Shown here piece by piece: positions 8,346 through 15,593 of a stretch of DNA of 37,907 nucleotides (positions are counted from its first letter, which is position 1; each line of letters begins with the position of its first letter). The notes beneath the pieces were generated by a model, which did not search any database, was not told the origin of the DNA, and saw nothing but the letters and a program-made list of their open reading frames with translations. This DNA comes from Alphaproteobacteria bacterium. Lineage in GTDB: Bacteria; Pseudomonadota; Alphaproteobacteria; Micropepsales; Micropepsaceae. Location: NCBI GenBank assembly GCA_021325375.1, contig JAJPHG010000004.1:1-37907 (forward strand). Direction: 5' to 3'. A program made the position numbers and the translations under genes.

Positions 8346-8945
8346 CTACGTGAACGGCACCAGCATCGGCACGCGGGCGGCATAGGCGTCGTAGTCGGCG
8401 GCGCCGAGCTCCTGGCGCAGGAAGCCTTCCTCGACGCGCGCTTTCAGGTAGTAGCCGAGCGTGAGCAGGATGAAGCCCGTGATCGCGCCCAGATCGCCGC
8501 GCACGATCATCGTCGCGAGCCCCGCCGTCAGAAGGCCGGTGTAGATCGGATGGCGCACGAGCGCGTAAGGGCCGGTGTCGACGACGTGGTGGCCTTCCTT
8601 GCGCGTGATCGATCCCGACCAGAGCCGGCCCAGATGCAGCCGCGCCCACCAGCAGAACAGGAAGCCCAGCGTGGCGAGCCCGATCATGGCCCAGCCGGCT
8701 TCGTCCGGCAGCGTCCAATAGTGCCGGGCGAGGAATGCCGGCAGGCCCGCCGAGGACACGCTACCGCGCCTCACCACCACGAAAAGCAGCAGAACGAAGC
8801 CCAACGTCGTCAGCACACGATAGGGAATCTCGCGCGCGGCGCCGGGCCGCTTCACCGTGCGATTGGCCCATAGGGACGCGGCCACCCAGGACAGCGCCCA
8901 GAGCACCCAGGGTACGAGAATCCATATTTGCGGCGTGGCGGTCAT
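8346..8945 (-). CDS. Isoprenylcysteine carboxyl methyltransferase-like membrane protein
   Basis: A 199-residue integral membrane protein with about five hydrophobic segments. The C-terminal half carries the ICMT/PEMT/NnrU-type signature: G-H-H-V-V-D-T-G-P-Y-A-L-V-R-H-P-I-Y-T-G, then E-E-G-F-L-R-Q-E-L-G-A-A-D-Y-D-A-Y and the closing R-V-P-M-L-V-P-F. Such proteins bind S-adenosylmethionine at the membrane face and methylate lipid-like or prenyl acceptors; bacterial substrates are mostly unknown. ATG 8945 is preferred over ATG 8960 because GGGGAG, part of the upstream codons, sits seven bases before it. It lies 35 bases downstream of serA on the same strand, so it could be the last gene of the serine operon or be transcribed separately. 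Confidence 0.8.
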   Translation of the reverse strand: MTATPQIWILVPWVLWALSWVAASLWANRTVKRPGAAREIPYRVLTTLGFVLLLFVVVRRGSVSSAGLPAFLARHYWTLPDEAGWAMIGLATLGFLFCWWARLHLGRLWSGSITRKEGHHVVDTGPYALVRHPIYTGLLTAGLATMIVRGDLGAITGFILLTLGYYLKARVEEGFLRQELGAADYDAYAARVPMLVPFT

Positions 8946-8980
8946 GAGCAAACTCCCCACGCCAGACTTAGCGCAGGTTT

Positions 8981-10564
8981 TCAGAAGTTCAAGAGTGTCG
9001 CCTGCTTGACCGAGGGCAGGGCGCGGATGTCCTTCAGCACGGTCTCGCTCACGCCGCCGTCGATCTGGACGAGCGCAATGGCGTCGGCGCCGGGGGCCGC
9101 GCGGCCGAGATTGAAGTTGGCGATGTTGACCTTGGCCTCGCCCAGAACCGTGCCCAGCCGTCCGATCATGCCGGGCTTGTCCTCGTTGATGACGTAGAGC
9201 ATGTGGGAAGCGAACTCCGCGTCCATGTTGATGTCGCGGATCTGGATGAGGCGCGGACGCCCGTCCGAGAACACCGTGCCCGCGACGCGGCGCGTCGTGC
9301 CGTCGGCGAGTGCCGTGACGACCTTGATATAGGATTCGTAGATGCCCGCGCGATCGCGCTTGATCTCGGCAACCTTGATGCCGCGCTCCTTGGCCACGAC
9401 CGGCGCGTTGACCATGTTGACCTGGGCGAGCGCGGGCTTGAGCAGGCCGGCGAGCACGGCTTGAGTCAGCGCGACGGTGTTGAGCTGGCCCGTGCCGCCT
9501 TCATAGGCGATCTCGACGTCGGTGACCGACGTGTCGATGATCTGGCCGCAGAACAGGCCGAGCTTCTGTGCGAGCTCGATCCAGGGCCGCACCTTGTCGG
9601 CTTCTTCCGCGCTGATCGACGGCATGTTGAGCGCGTTCGTCACCGCGCCGGTGAGCAGGAAATCGGAGATCTGCTCGGCGACCTGCAGCGCCACCTTCTC
9701 CTGCGCCTCGGCGGTAGAGGCGCCCAGATGCGGCGTCGCGACCAGCTTGTCGCTGCCGAAGAGGATGTTCTCTTTCGCCGGCTCCTCCTCGAACACGTCC
9801 AGCGCCGCGCCGGCGAGATGGCCGCTGTCGAGCGCGGCCTTGAGCGCGCGCTCGTCCACCAGCCCGCCGCGCGCGCAATTGATGAGGCGGGCGCCCTTCT
9901 TCATGCGCTGGATCGCGTCGGCGGAGATGATGCCCCGCGTCTCCGCGGTGAGCGGCGTGTGCAGGGTCACGAAATCGGCGCGCGCGAGAAGGTCGTGCAA
10001 TTCGACCTTCTCTATTCCCAAGTTCTTGGCGCGCTCGGGCGAGAGGTAGGGATCGAACGCGATCACGCGCATTTTGAGCCCCTTGGCGCGGTCGGCGACG
10101 ATGGCGCCGATATTGCCCGCGCCGATCAGGCCGAGCACCTTGCCCGTGAGTTCCACGCCCATGAAGCGGTTCTTCTCCCACTTTCCTGCCTGCGTCGACG
10201 CGTTGGCGGCGGGAAGCTCGCGCGCGAGCGCCATCATCAGCGCGATGGCGTGCTCGGCGGTGGTGACCGAATTGCCGAACGGCGTGTTCATCACGATGAT
10301 GCCGGCGGCGGTCGCGGCCGGCACGTCGACATTGTCGACGCCGATGCCGGCACGGCCGATCACCTTCAGGCGCGTGGCGCGCGCGATCACCTCGGCCGTC
10401 AGCTTGGTGGCCGAGCGCACCGCGATGCCGTCATATTCGCCCACGATCTTCAGAAGGTCGTCCTTCTTGAGATCGGTGATGACGTCCGCCTCGATGCCGC
10501 GCTCCTTGAAGATCGCGACCGCGGCGGGGGAAAGCTTGTCGGCGATGAGGACTTTCGGTGCCAT
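8981..10564 (-). CDS. serA: D-3-phosphoglycerate dehydrogenase
   Basis: A 527-residue long-form SerA, which oxidises 3-phosphoglycerate to 3-phosphohydroxypyruvate with NAD, the first step of serine synthesis. The dehydrogenase core has the Rossmann loop G-L-I-G-A-G-N-I-G (145-153), catalytic Arg232 in C-A-R-G-G-L-V-D-E, the Glu of F-E-E-E-P near 261 and His279 in T-P-H-L-G-A-S-T. An intervening domain (about 320-450) and a C-terminal ACT domain (about 452-527, starting L-Y-V-I-N-E-D-K-P-G-M-I-G) follow, the usual site of allosteric control in this form. It is the third gene of serC-sseB-serA, nine bases after sseB, with GAGAG before its ATG. Confidence 0.97.
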   Translation of the reverse strand: MAPKVLIADKLSPAAVAIFKERGIEADVITDLKKDDLLKIVGEYDGIAVRSATKLTAEVIARATRLKVIGRAGIGVDNVDVPAATAAGIIVMNTPFGNSVTTAEHAIALMMALARELPAANASTQAGKWEKNRFMGVELTGKVLGLIGAGNIGAIVADRAKGLKMRVIAFDPYLSPERAKNLGIEKVELHDLLARADFVTLHTPLTAETRGIISADAIQRMKKGARLINCARGGLVDERALKAALDSGHLAGAALDVFEEEPAKENILFGSDKLVATPHLGASTAEAQEKVALQVAEQISDFLLTGAVTNALNMPSISAEEADKVRPWIELAQKLGLFCGQIIDTSVTDVEIAYEGGTGQLNTVALTQAVLAGLLKPALAQVNMVNAPVVAKERGIKVAEIKRDRAGIYESYIKVVTALADGTTRRVAGTVFSDGRPRLIQIRDINMDAEFASHMLYVINEDKPGMIGRLGTVLGEAKVNIANFNLGRAAPGADAIALVQIDGGVSETVLKDIRALPSVKQATLLNF

Positions 10565-10573
10565 GGCGCTCTC

Positions 10574-10981
10574 TCAGCCGAAGTTTTTCGGATCGAGGAT
10601 GTCGTCGATCTCGTCGGGCGTGAACTCCTTGCCGAGCTCGCAGCCCATGTTGAGGATCACGGTGACGCCGCGCGTCATCTCGAACAGGGCGCGGCCTTTC
10701 AGCGTGACATAGGCGGTGTGCTGCTCGATCCCGGCCTCGAGCCGCGCTTTCGAGGTGAAGCAGGGGATGCAGCGCTGCCCGCCGCGCTCGACGAGGCCGA
10801 GCTTGAGCTTCTCGCCCGGACGCAGCGCGCCGCCGCCTTCCGAGAACTCGCGCCCCTCGACGCGGCCGACGACGACGAGATCGGATTCCAGCAGCAGCCG
10901 CTTGAATTCGCGCCGCGTCATCGCGTTCTTGCCCGCGCGCAGCAGCGCCTCCTCGAGCGGGTTCTCAGGCACGAAGCTCAC
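10574..10981 (-). CDS. sseB: SseB-domain protein within the serine operon
   Basis: A 135-residue protein matching the N-terminal SseB domain from end to end: [11 protein letters not shown], a central strand region [18 protein letters not shown], then [16 protein letters not shown] and the closing [14 protein letters not shown]. The family name comes from an E. coli gene affecting tolerance to serine; its biochemical role is not established. The start is GTG 10981 with GGAAGGAG eight bases upstream, and it overlaps the serC stop as GTGA, which implies translational coupling. serA follows after nine bases. The C-terminal SseB domain present in longer members is absent. Confidence 0.9.
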   Translation of the reverse strand: MSFVPENPLEEALLRAGKNAMTRREFKRLLLESDLVVVGRVEGREFSEGGGALRPGEKLKLGLVERGGQRCIPCFTSKARLEAGIEQHTAYVTLKGRALFEMTRGVTVILNMGCELGKEFTPDEIDDILDPKNFG

Positions 10982-12132
10982 GGACGCGTCTCCTTCCACG
11001 CCCAGTCGAGCCAGGGCGTGAGCGCCGCGATGTCGGCGCGCTCTACCGTTGCGCCGCACCAGATGCGAAGCCCGGGCGGCGCGTTCCTGTGGCCTGCGAC
11101 GTCGAAGGCGACGGCTTCCGCTTCCAGGAGCCCTGCGAAGTTCTTCACGGCGTCATGACGCGCGTCTTCGCTCAGGCTCGTGAAGCTGGGGTCGACGATC
11201 TTGAGGCAAACGCTCGTATTCGAGCGATAGGCGGCATCGCAGCTGAGGAAATCGACCCAGTCGCTGTCGTTCACCCAGGCTTCGAGCGTTGTGAAATTCT
11301 CCGCCACGCGCGCCTGCAGCGCCTTCAGCCCGCCGATCCCTTCGGCCCAGGTGAGCGCGTCGAGATAGTCCTCGAGCGCAAGCATCGAGGGCGTGTTCAA
11401 CGTCTCGCCCTGGAACACGGCCTCGTTCAGCTTGCCGCCTTTGGTCAGGCGGAAGATCTTCGGCAGCGGCCAGGGCGGGGAATAGGCCTCGAGCCGCTCC
11501 ACCGCGCGCGGCGAGAGCACCAGCATGCCGTGCGCCGCCTCGCCGCCCAGCACCTTCTGCCAGGAGAAGGTCGTCGCATCGAGCTTGTCCCAGGCGAGAT
11601 CCATCGCGAAGGCCGCGCTCGTCGCGTCGCAGATCGTGATGCCTTCGCGCGCGGACGCGATCCAGTCGGCATTGGGCACGCGCACGCCGCTCGTCGTGCC
11701 GTTCCAGGTGAAGACGGTATCGTGCTTCGGGTCGGCGCTTTTGAGGTCGGGAAGCGCGCCATATGCCGCCTTGAACACGCGGCTGTCCTTGATCTTGAGC
11801 TGCTTGACCGCGTCGGTGATCCAGTCCTCGCCGAAGCTTTCCCAGGCGAAGCAGTCGACCGGGCGCGGCCCCAGCATCGACCACATCGCAAGCTCCATCG
11901 CGCCCGTGTCCGAGGCCGGCACGATCGCGCAGCGATAGTCGGCCGGCACGCCGAGCAGCGCCTTGGTGCGGTCGATCGCGTCCTTGAGCCGGGCCTTGCC
12001 GGGATCGGAGCGGTGCGAGCGCGAGAGGAGGGCTGTGTCCAGCACCTCGCTCGTCCAGCCCGGCCGCTTGGCGCAGGGTCCGGACGAAAAAAAAGGCCGT
12101 GCGGGGCGCACGGCCGGATGGTTTCCGGTCAT
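10978..12132 (-). CDS. serC: Phosphoserine aminotransferase
   Basis: A 384-residue PLP enzyme converting 3-phosphohydroxypyruvate and glutamate to phosphoserine and 2-oxoglutarate. It is the alphaproteobacterial type: the N terminus [29 protein letters not shown], the T-W-N-G-T-T-S-G-V phosphate-binding loop, [10 protein letters not shown] and the Schiff-base Lys193 in [13 protein letters not shown] 12132 has GGAAGGA seven bases upstream, and that site lies in the loop of a small hairpin. Codons 6-16 coincide with an intrinsic terminator. It is first in the operon serC-sseB-serA and overlaps sseB by four bases. Confidence 0.96.
   Translation of the reverse strand: MTGNHPAVRPARPFFSSGPCAKRPGWTSEVLDTALLSRSHRSDPGKARLKDAIDRTKALLGVPADYRCAIVPASDTGAMELAMWSMLGPRPVDCFAWESFGEDWITDAVKQLKIKDSRVFKAAYGALPDLKSADPKHDTVFTWNGTTSGVRVPNADWIASAREGITICDATSAAFAMDLAWDKLDATTFSWQKVLGGEAAHGMLVLSPRAVERLEAYSPPWPLPKIFRLTKGGKLNEAVFQGETLNTPSMLALEDYLDALTWAEGIGGLKALQARVAENFTTLEAWVNDSDWVDFLSCDAAYRSNTSVCLKIVDPSFTSLSEDARHDAVKNFAGLLEAEAVAFDVAGHRNAPPGLRIWCGATVERADIAALTPWLDWAWKETRP
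12087..12115 (-). terminator. Intrinsic terminator inside the 5' coding region of serC
   Basis: Read on the minus strand, a perfect nine-base stem (GGCCGTGCG pairing with CGCACGGCC, three-base loop) is followed at once by eight T residues. It occupies serC codons 6 to 16 (Pro6 through Ser16), about 15 bases after the start codon. The form is that of a standard rho-independent terminator, yet it sits in an essential open frame, so it is probably an attenuator that a ribosome translating the first codons can keep from folding (inference). Confidence 0.75.
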
Positions 12133-12180
12133 CAGACATTCCTTCCAGAATGTTCGCGCCGCGTTGGGGCGGCGTGGCCC
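12133..12180 (-). promoter_or_regulatory. serC leader with two hairpins, second one holding the ribosome-binding site
   Basis: The untranslated leader folds into CGCCGC/GCGGCG (12169-12174 with 12157-12162) and then ACATTC/GAATGT (12148-12153 with 12136-12141). The second hairpin has the GGAAGGA site in its loop and 3' arm. This agrees with the described alphaproteobacterial serC leader family, whose last stem is reported to overlap the serC ribosome-binding site (recalled knowledge, not searched). The likely RNA start is near 12180. Confidence 0.65.
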
Positions 12181-12186
12181 GCGTCT

Positions 12187-12215
12187 TTTGTAGGGATTCG
12201 CGACGCTTGCGTCAA
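12187..12215 (-). promoter_or_regulatory. Predicted sigma-70-type promoter of the serC operon
   Basis: On the minus strand TTGACG (12215-12210) and TACAAA (12192-12187) are separated by exactly 17 bases. Transcription would begin around 12180, giving a leader of about 48 bases before serC. Confidence 0.6.
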
Positions 12216-12276
12216 TTGCCAAGGAACGCAATGCCGCATGCGCCGTTTGACATGCGACAAGGCAAAGGACCGCGCC

Positions 12277-12750
12277 ATGACCGTGATCGACGAATCCCCC
12301 GACGCGCCGGAGCTCGGCATCTCGTCCGAGAAGGTGCGAATCGTCATCCTCAAGGCGCGCCAGTTCGACGCCAAGGAGGGCGATGCCGATCCGGACGAGG
12401 GCTCCAACGCCGCCGATGACGACATGGCCGACGTGCTCGAGGACAAGCCCGAGGACGACGCGGTGCGCCGCGAGCTGATCACCTATATCAACGGGCTGAA
12501 CGAGGACGAGCAGGTCAACCTCGTGGCGCTGGCCTGGCTCGGCCGCGGCACCTTCGATCTCGACGAATGGGAAGAGGCGCTGCAGACCGCGCGCGACGAG
12601 CACAACAACCGCACCGCGCAGTACCTCCTCGGCCTGCCATTGCTCGGCGACTACCTCGCCGACGGGTTGGACGCTTTCGGCGAGGAATACGACGACGAGA
12701 CGGACGAGGAACTGGAGGATGAGGCGCCGAACAAAGAGGACAATTCGTAA
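12277..12750 (+). CDS. DUF3775 family protein
   Basis: A 157-residue, very acidic soluble protein. The core [26 protein letters not shown] and E-W-E-E-A-L-Q-T-A, with [19 protein letters not shown], is the conserved block of DUF3775, a family common in alphaproteobacteria with no assigned function. The C-terminal tail is almost entirely Asp and Glu. ATG 12277 has AAAGGA seven bases upstream. It is divergent from serC across about 145 bases. It is followed by a palindromic repeat element, so it is probably monocistronic. Confidence 0.8.
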   Translation: MTVIDESPDAPELGISSEKVRIVILKARQFDAKEGDADPDEGSNAADDDMADVLEDKPEDDAVRRELITYINGLNEDEQVNLVALAWLGRGTFDLDEWEEALQTARDEHNNRTAQYLLGLPLLGDYLADGLDAFGEEYDDETDEELEDEAPNKEDNS

Positions 12751-12754
12751 ATCT

Positions 12755-12903
12755 GCTCCACTGTCATCCCCGGCCGAGCGACACAGCAGTGTCGCGAGGG
12801 GAAGGGGACCCAGGTCGTGCCGCTTCCATATTGTCCAAACCTTGACCGAGCGCCCTTCCTCTGCGCAGCTTCGCCGCGCGCTCGCCGGGGATGACAGTGG
12901 AGC
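12755..12903. repeat. Palindromic repeat, type C, copy 1
   Basis: The perfect 20-base arms (12755-12774 and 12884-12903) read GTCATCCCCGGC and its complement at their core. Inside are the hairpin GCGACACAGCAGTGTCGC and the words GAGGGGAAGGGGACCCAGG. A second copy with the same outer and inner words is at 28023-28160. It begins five bases after the DUF3775 stop and ends just before the MaoC-like gene. Confidence 0.8.
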
Positions 12904-12921
12904 TTATTTCAAAAAGTTTTC

Positions 12922-13377
12922 GTGCTATCTTCGCGCGCTGACACGGAGCGAGCCTGCTTGCGCGCTTACGCTCACGAGAGGTTTTCGCGGCAGGTGACGC
13001 TCACGCAAGAGAGCGTCGGTACCTACGCCCATGCGGTCGGCGACACGAACCCGGTGCATCACGACGCGGAGCTCGCCGCGGCGACGCGGTTCGGACGGCC
13101 GATCGCGAGCGGGACGCATACGACGGCGCTGCTCCTCGCGCTCACCGCGTCGCATTATTCGCAGCGCGGCGCGATGCTGGGGCTCGAGTTCTGGGTGCGC
13201 TTCCGCAAGGCGATCTATGCCGACGAGCAGGTCACGCTCGAATGGCTGGCCGTGAAGGTCACGCCCAACGCGAAGCTCGGCGGCGAGGTCGTCGAGCTGC
13301 GCGGCCGCATCCGCAACGCGCGCGGCGAGACGGCGACCGGCGCCAAGGGCAAGGTCCTCGTGACCGCGGCGCTTTAA
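12922..13377 (+). CDS. MaoC-like dehydratase (hot-dog fold)
   Basis: A protein of about 150 residues with the MaoC/R-specific hydratase pattern: V-T-L-T-Q-E-S-V, then A-V-G-D-T-N-P-V-H-H-D containing the Asp/His catalytic pair, F-G-R-P-I-A-S-G-T-H-T and a C-terminal hot-dog strand region ending G-K-V-L-V-T. Members hydrate enoyl-CoA or enoyl-ACP substrates of R configuration, or dehydrate the reverse; the acyl group here is unknown. GTG 12922 is the first start in frame but has little ribosome-binding signal. TTG 12958 has GGAG about nine bases upstream and still leaves the whole domain, so the start is uncertain. The gene is followed by a hairpin and converges on the PhzF-like gene. Confidence 0.8.
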   Translation: MLSSRADTERACLRAYAHERFSRQVTLTQESVGTYAHAVGDTNPVHHDAELAAATRFGRPIASGTHTTALLLALTASHYSQRGAMLGLEFWVRFRKAIYADEQVTLEWLAVKVTPNAKLGGEVVELRGRIRNARGETATGAKGKVLVTAAL

Positions 13378-13378
13378 A

Positions 13379-13422
13379 GCGCAATAGGGTCAAGCAACCT
13401 TCGCTTGACCCGTAAATTGCGC
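13379..13422 (+). terminator. Hairpin after the MaoC-like gene
   Basis: GGGTCAAGC (13387-13395) pairs with GCTTGACCC (13403-13411), and outside it GCGCAAT (13379-13385) pairs with ATTGCGC (13416-13422). It starts two bases after the stop codon. No U-tract follows, so termination is plausible but not certain. Confidence 0.5.
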
Positions 13423-13435
13423 GCCAGTCAGGGAA

Positions 13436-13464
13436 TCTAGAGCATGATCAGATCATGCTCTAGA
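13436..13464. repeat. Perfect 14-base-arm palindrome at the end of the PhzF-like gene
   Basis: Two 14-base arms containing TAGAGCATGATC flank a single base. The palindrome contains the stop codon of the PhzF-like gene (13462-13460). The AGAGCATGATC word is, from memory, a frequent intergenic repeat in alphaproteobacteria. It probably closes both convergent genes. Confidence 0.75.
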
Positions 13465-14272
13465 CGACGATCTCGCCCGTCATGTAGAGCGCGCAGGGGC
13501 CGGAAAGGATCGCGCGCGCACCGTCGAGGGTGCAGATGAGGTCGCCGCCGCGCGGGCTGACCTGGCGTGCCTTCATCGTTTTCTTGGCCAAGCGCGCGGC
13601 CCAGAACGGGGTCAGCGCGCAATGCGCGGAGCCGGTCACCGGGTCCTCCGGCACGCCCTTGTCGGGGGCGAAGAAGCGCGAGATGAAGTCGTATCCCTCG
13701 TCGCCGGGCGCGGTCGCGATCAGGCCCCACATGTCGAGCGGGCGCAGGACGGCGGCGATGCTGCCGCAGCCTTTGAGGTCGCGCACCTTGGCGGGATCGT
13801 TCCACAGCGCAAGGATATAGCGGCCCTTGTGGATCTCGTCGGGCGGCGTGGTGCCGAGCGCGGTGCCGATCTGGCGCGCGAAGCCGTCCCGCTCCTCGTA
13901 GGGGGCGAGCAAATCCGACGGCATCGACATCACGTGATTGCCGTCGCGCCCGCGCTCGACCACCAGCGTGCCGGAGCGCGTCTCGAAGGCGACCGATTTC
14001 AGCTCGGGATCGAGCGTGTCGAAGATCACCGAGGCGCTGGCGAGCGTCGCGTGGCCGCACAGATCGACCTCGGATTCCGGCGTGAACCAGCGCAGGTCGT
14101 ACCTGCCGGGCGCCGTCTTCACGAAAAACGCCGTTTCCGCGAGGTTGTTCTCGTTGGCGATGTCGCGCATCAGCTTGTCGTCGAGCCACGAATCGAGTGG
14201 GACGATTGCGGCTGGGTTGCCGCCGAAGACGCCGGGCGAGAAGGCGTCGACCTGGAAGAGCTTGAGCTTCAT
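13460..14272 (-). CDS. PhzF-family isomerase-like protein
   Basis: A 270-residue protein of the PhzF/DapF-like fold with two similar alpha-beta halves. Key marks are F-Q-V-D-A-F at the N terminus, G-N-P-A-A-I-V, the general acid/base Glu46 in N-L-A-E-T-A-F-F, D-L-C-G-H-A-T-L-A-S-A, and the second-half D-P-V-T-G-S-A-H-C. PhzF itself isomerises a dihydroxyanthranilate in phenazine synthesis; no other phz gene is present, so this is more likely one of the many homologues of unknown substrate. ATG 14272 has GAGGT seven bases upstream and is preferred over ATG 14281. The stop codon lies inside a palindrome shared with the convergent MaoC-like gene. Confidence 0.88.
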   Translation of the reverse strand: MKLKLFQVDAFSPGVFGGNPAAIVPLDSWLDDKLMRDIANENNLAETAFFVKTAPGRYDLRWFTPESEVDLCGHATLASASVIFDTLDPELKSVAFETRSGTLVVERGRDGNHVMSMPSDLLAPYEERDGFARQIGTALGTTPPDEIHKGRYILALWNDPAKVRDLKGCGSIAAVLRPLDMWGLIATAPGDEGYDFISRFFAPDKGVPEDPVTGSAHCALTPFWAARLAKKTMKARQVSPRGGDLICTLDGARAILSGPCALYMTGEIVV

Positions 14273-14379
14273 GACATGCACCTCGTTGAAGGCGAGACGC
14301 TAGCGCCAGGATCGTTCATGCCGAACAGTCACGCGCGCATATCGGCCGCGATTTCCAGACATAGCACCGCAATCCCAAT

Positions 14380-14545
14380 TGTCATGGCCCGCGAATGCGG
14401 GCCACCCAGGTGACGCTGGCTCGGTCCAGGAAATCGCATGCGGAGACGCGGAGAGGAAAAGACCTCTGCGGCTCCGCGCCTCCGCGTGAATCTTTTCAGA
14501 TCGCGCAGAACCCAACTGGGTGGCCCGCAGTCGCGGGCCATGACA
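14380..14545. repeat. Nested palindromic repeat, type A, copy 2
   Basis: The 30-base arms (14380-14409 and 14516-14545, one mismatch) match those of the element at 8131-8313. Inside are GCGGAGACGCGGAG and CTCCGCGCCTCCGCG, and AGAACC precedes the right arm. It takes up over half of the 309-base gap between the rpoH stop and the start of the PhzF-like gene, both on the minus strand. The rest of the gap shows no further gene. Confidence 0.85.
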
Positions 14546-14581
14546 TTAAATTTGATCGGGTCAAATTGAAGACAGCCTGCT

Positions 14582-15475
14582 CTAAACCGGGCTCAGCGCG
14601 TGGCTGCGCTTTTCGGTCAGGGCGCGCTTCATCTGGGTCTGCAGCTTCTCGAAGGCGCGGACCTCGATCTGGCGCACGCGCTCTCTGGAGACGCCGTATT
14701 TCTGCGACAGCTCCTCCAAGGTCGCGGGCTCGTCCTGCAGGCGGCGCGCCTGGATGATCTCGCGCTCGCGGTCGGTGAGCTCGCCGAGCGCGCCGGTGAG
14801 CAGGTCGTGGCGCTCGCCCATCTCCTCGCGCTCCGCCATGCGGGTTTCCTGGTCGATGGTGTCGTCGGCGAGCCAGTCCTGCCACTCGCTCTCGCTGTCG
14901 GAGCGCAAGGGCGCGTTGAGCGAGGCGTCGGGGCCGGTGAGGCGGCGGTTCATGCTCACCACCTCGTCCTCGGTAACGCCAAGCTGGTCGGCGATCTTGG
15001 CGACGTGCTCGGGCGTCATGTCGCCTTCCTCGATCGCCTCGATCTTGTTCTTGGCCTTGCGCAGGTTGAAGAACAGCTTCTTCTGCGCCGCCGTCGTGCC
15101 CATCTTCACCAGCGACCACGAGCGCAGGATGTATTCCTGGATCGCGGCGCGAATCCACCACATGGCATAGGTCGCCAGGCGAAAGCCCTTGTCGGGCTCG
15201 AAGCGCTTGACCGCCTGCATCAGCCCGACGTTCCCCTCGGCCACGATCTCCGAGACGGGAAGGCCGTAGCCGCGATAGCCCATCGCGATCTTGGCGACGA
15301 GGCGCAGATGCGAGGTGACGAGCTCGCGCGCGGCCTGGGGGTCCTCATGCTCTTTCCAGCGCTTGGCGAGCATGTACTCTTCCTGCGGGTCCAGAAGCGG
15401 GAACTTCCGGATCTCGCTCAAATAGCGGGAAAGCCCGCCTTCGCCCTGGAGGCTTGGTAGTCCGCGGCTGCTCAT
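14582..15475 (-). CDS. rpoH: RNA polymerase heat-shock sigma factor
   Basis: A 297-residue sigma-32. Region 2 reads L-R-L-V-A-K-I-A-M-G-Y-R-G-Y-G-L-P-V-S-E-I-V-A-E-G and A-T-Y-A-M-W-W-I-R-A-A-I-Q-E-Y-I. The diagnostic RpoH box Q-K-K-L-F-F-N-L-R follows near residue 130. Region 4 holds T-L-E-E-L-S-Q-K-Y-G-V-S-R-E-R-V-R-Q-I-E. It directs transcription of chaperone and protease genes. ATG 15475 matches the usual N terminus; an upstream in-frame GTG at 15484 adds three residues. rluD lies directly upstream on the same strand, 118 bases away, an arrangement I recall from other alphaproteobacteria. Confidence 0.95.
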   Translation of the reverse strand: MSSRGLPSLQGEGGLSRYLSEIRKFPLLDPQEEYMLAKRWKEHEDPQAARELVTSHLRLVAKIAMGYRGYGLPVSEIVAEGNVGLMQAVKRFEPDKGFRLATYAMWWIRAAIQEYILRSWSLVKMGTTAAQKKLFFNLRKAKNKIEAIEEGDMTPEHVAKIADQLGVTEDEVVSMNRRLTGPDASLNAPLRSDSESEWQDWLADDTIDQETRMAEREEMGERHDLLTGALGELTDREREIIQARRLQDEPATLEELSQKYGVSRERVRQIEVRAFEKLQTQMKRALTEKRSHALSPV

Positions 15476-15593
15476 CGTCCACACATCCCGCGCGGACAGT
15501 TCCGCGCATGCGTATTAAACACCCCCGCAAGCGGGTGCGGCACAATAAATCGATGCAAGATTGACCCCATTCGGATGCGGATGTGGGGTGCGC

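Noticed and set aside
13460..14272. Phenazine biosynthesis locus
   Set aside because: Only the PhzF-like gene is present. None of the other phenazine genes is nearby, and PhzF-family proteins are common outside phenazine producers.
15519..15540. CACCCGC/GCGGGGGTG hairpin between rluD and rpoH as a terminator
   Set aside because: The stem is short, contains a bulge and is followed by only three T residues, so it is not convincing as a terminator.
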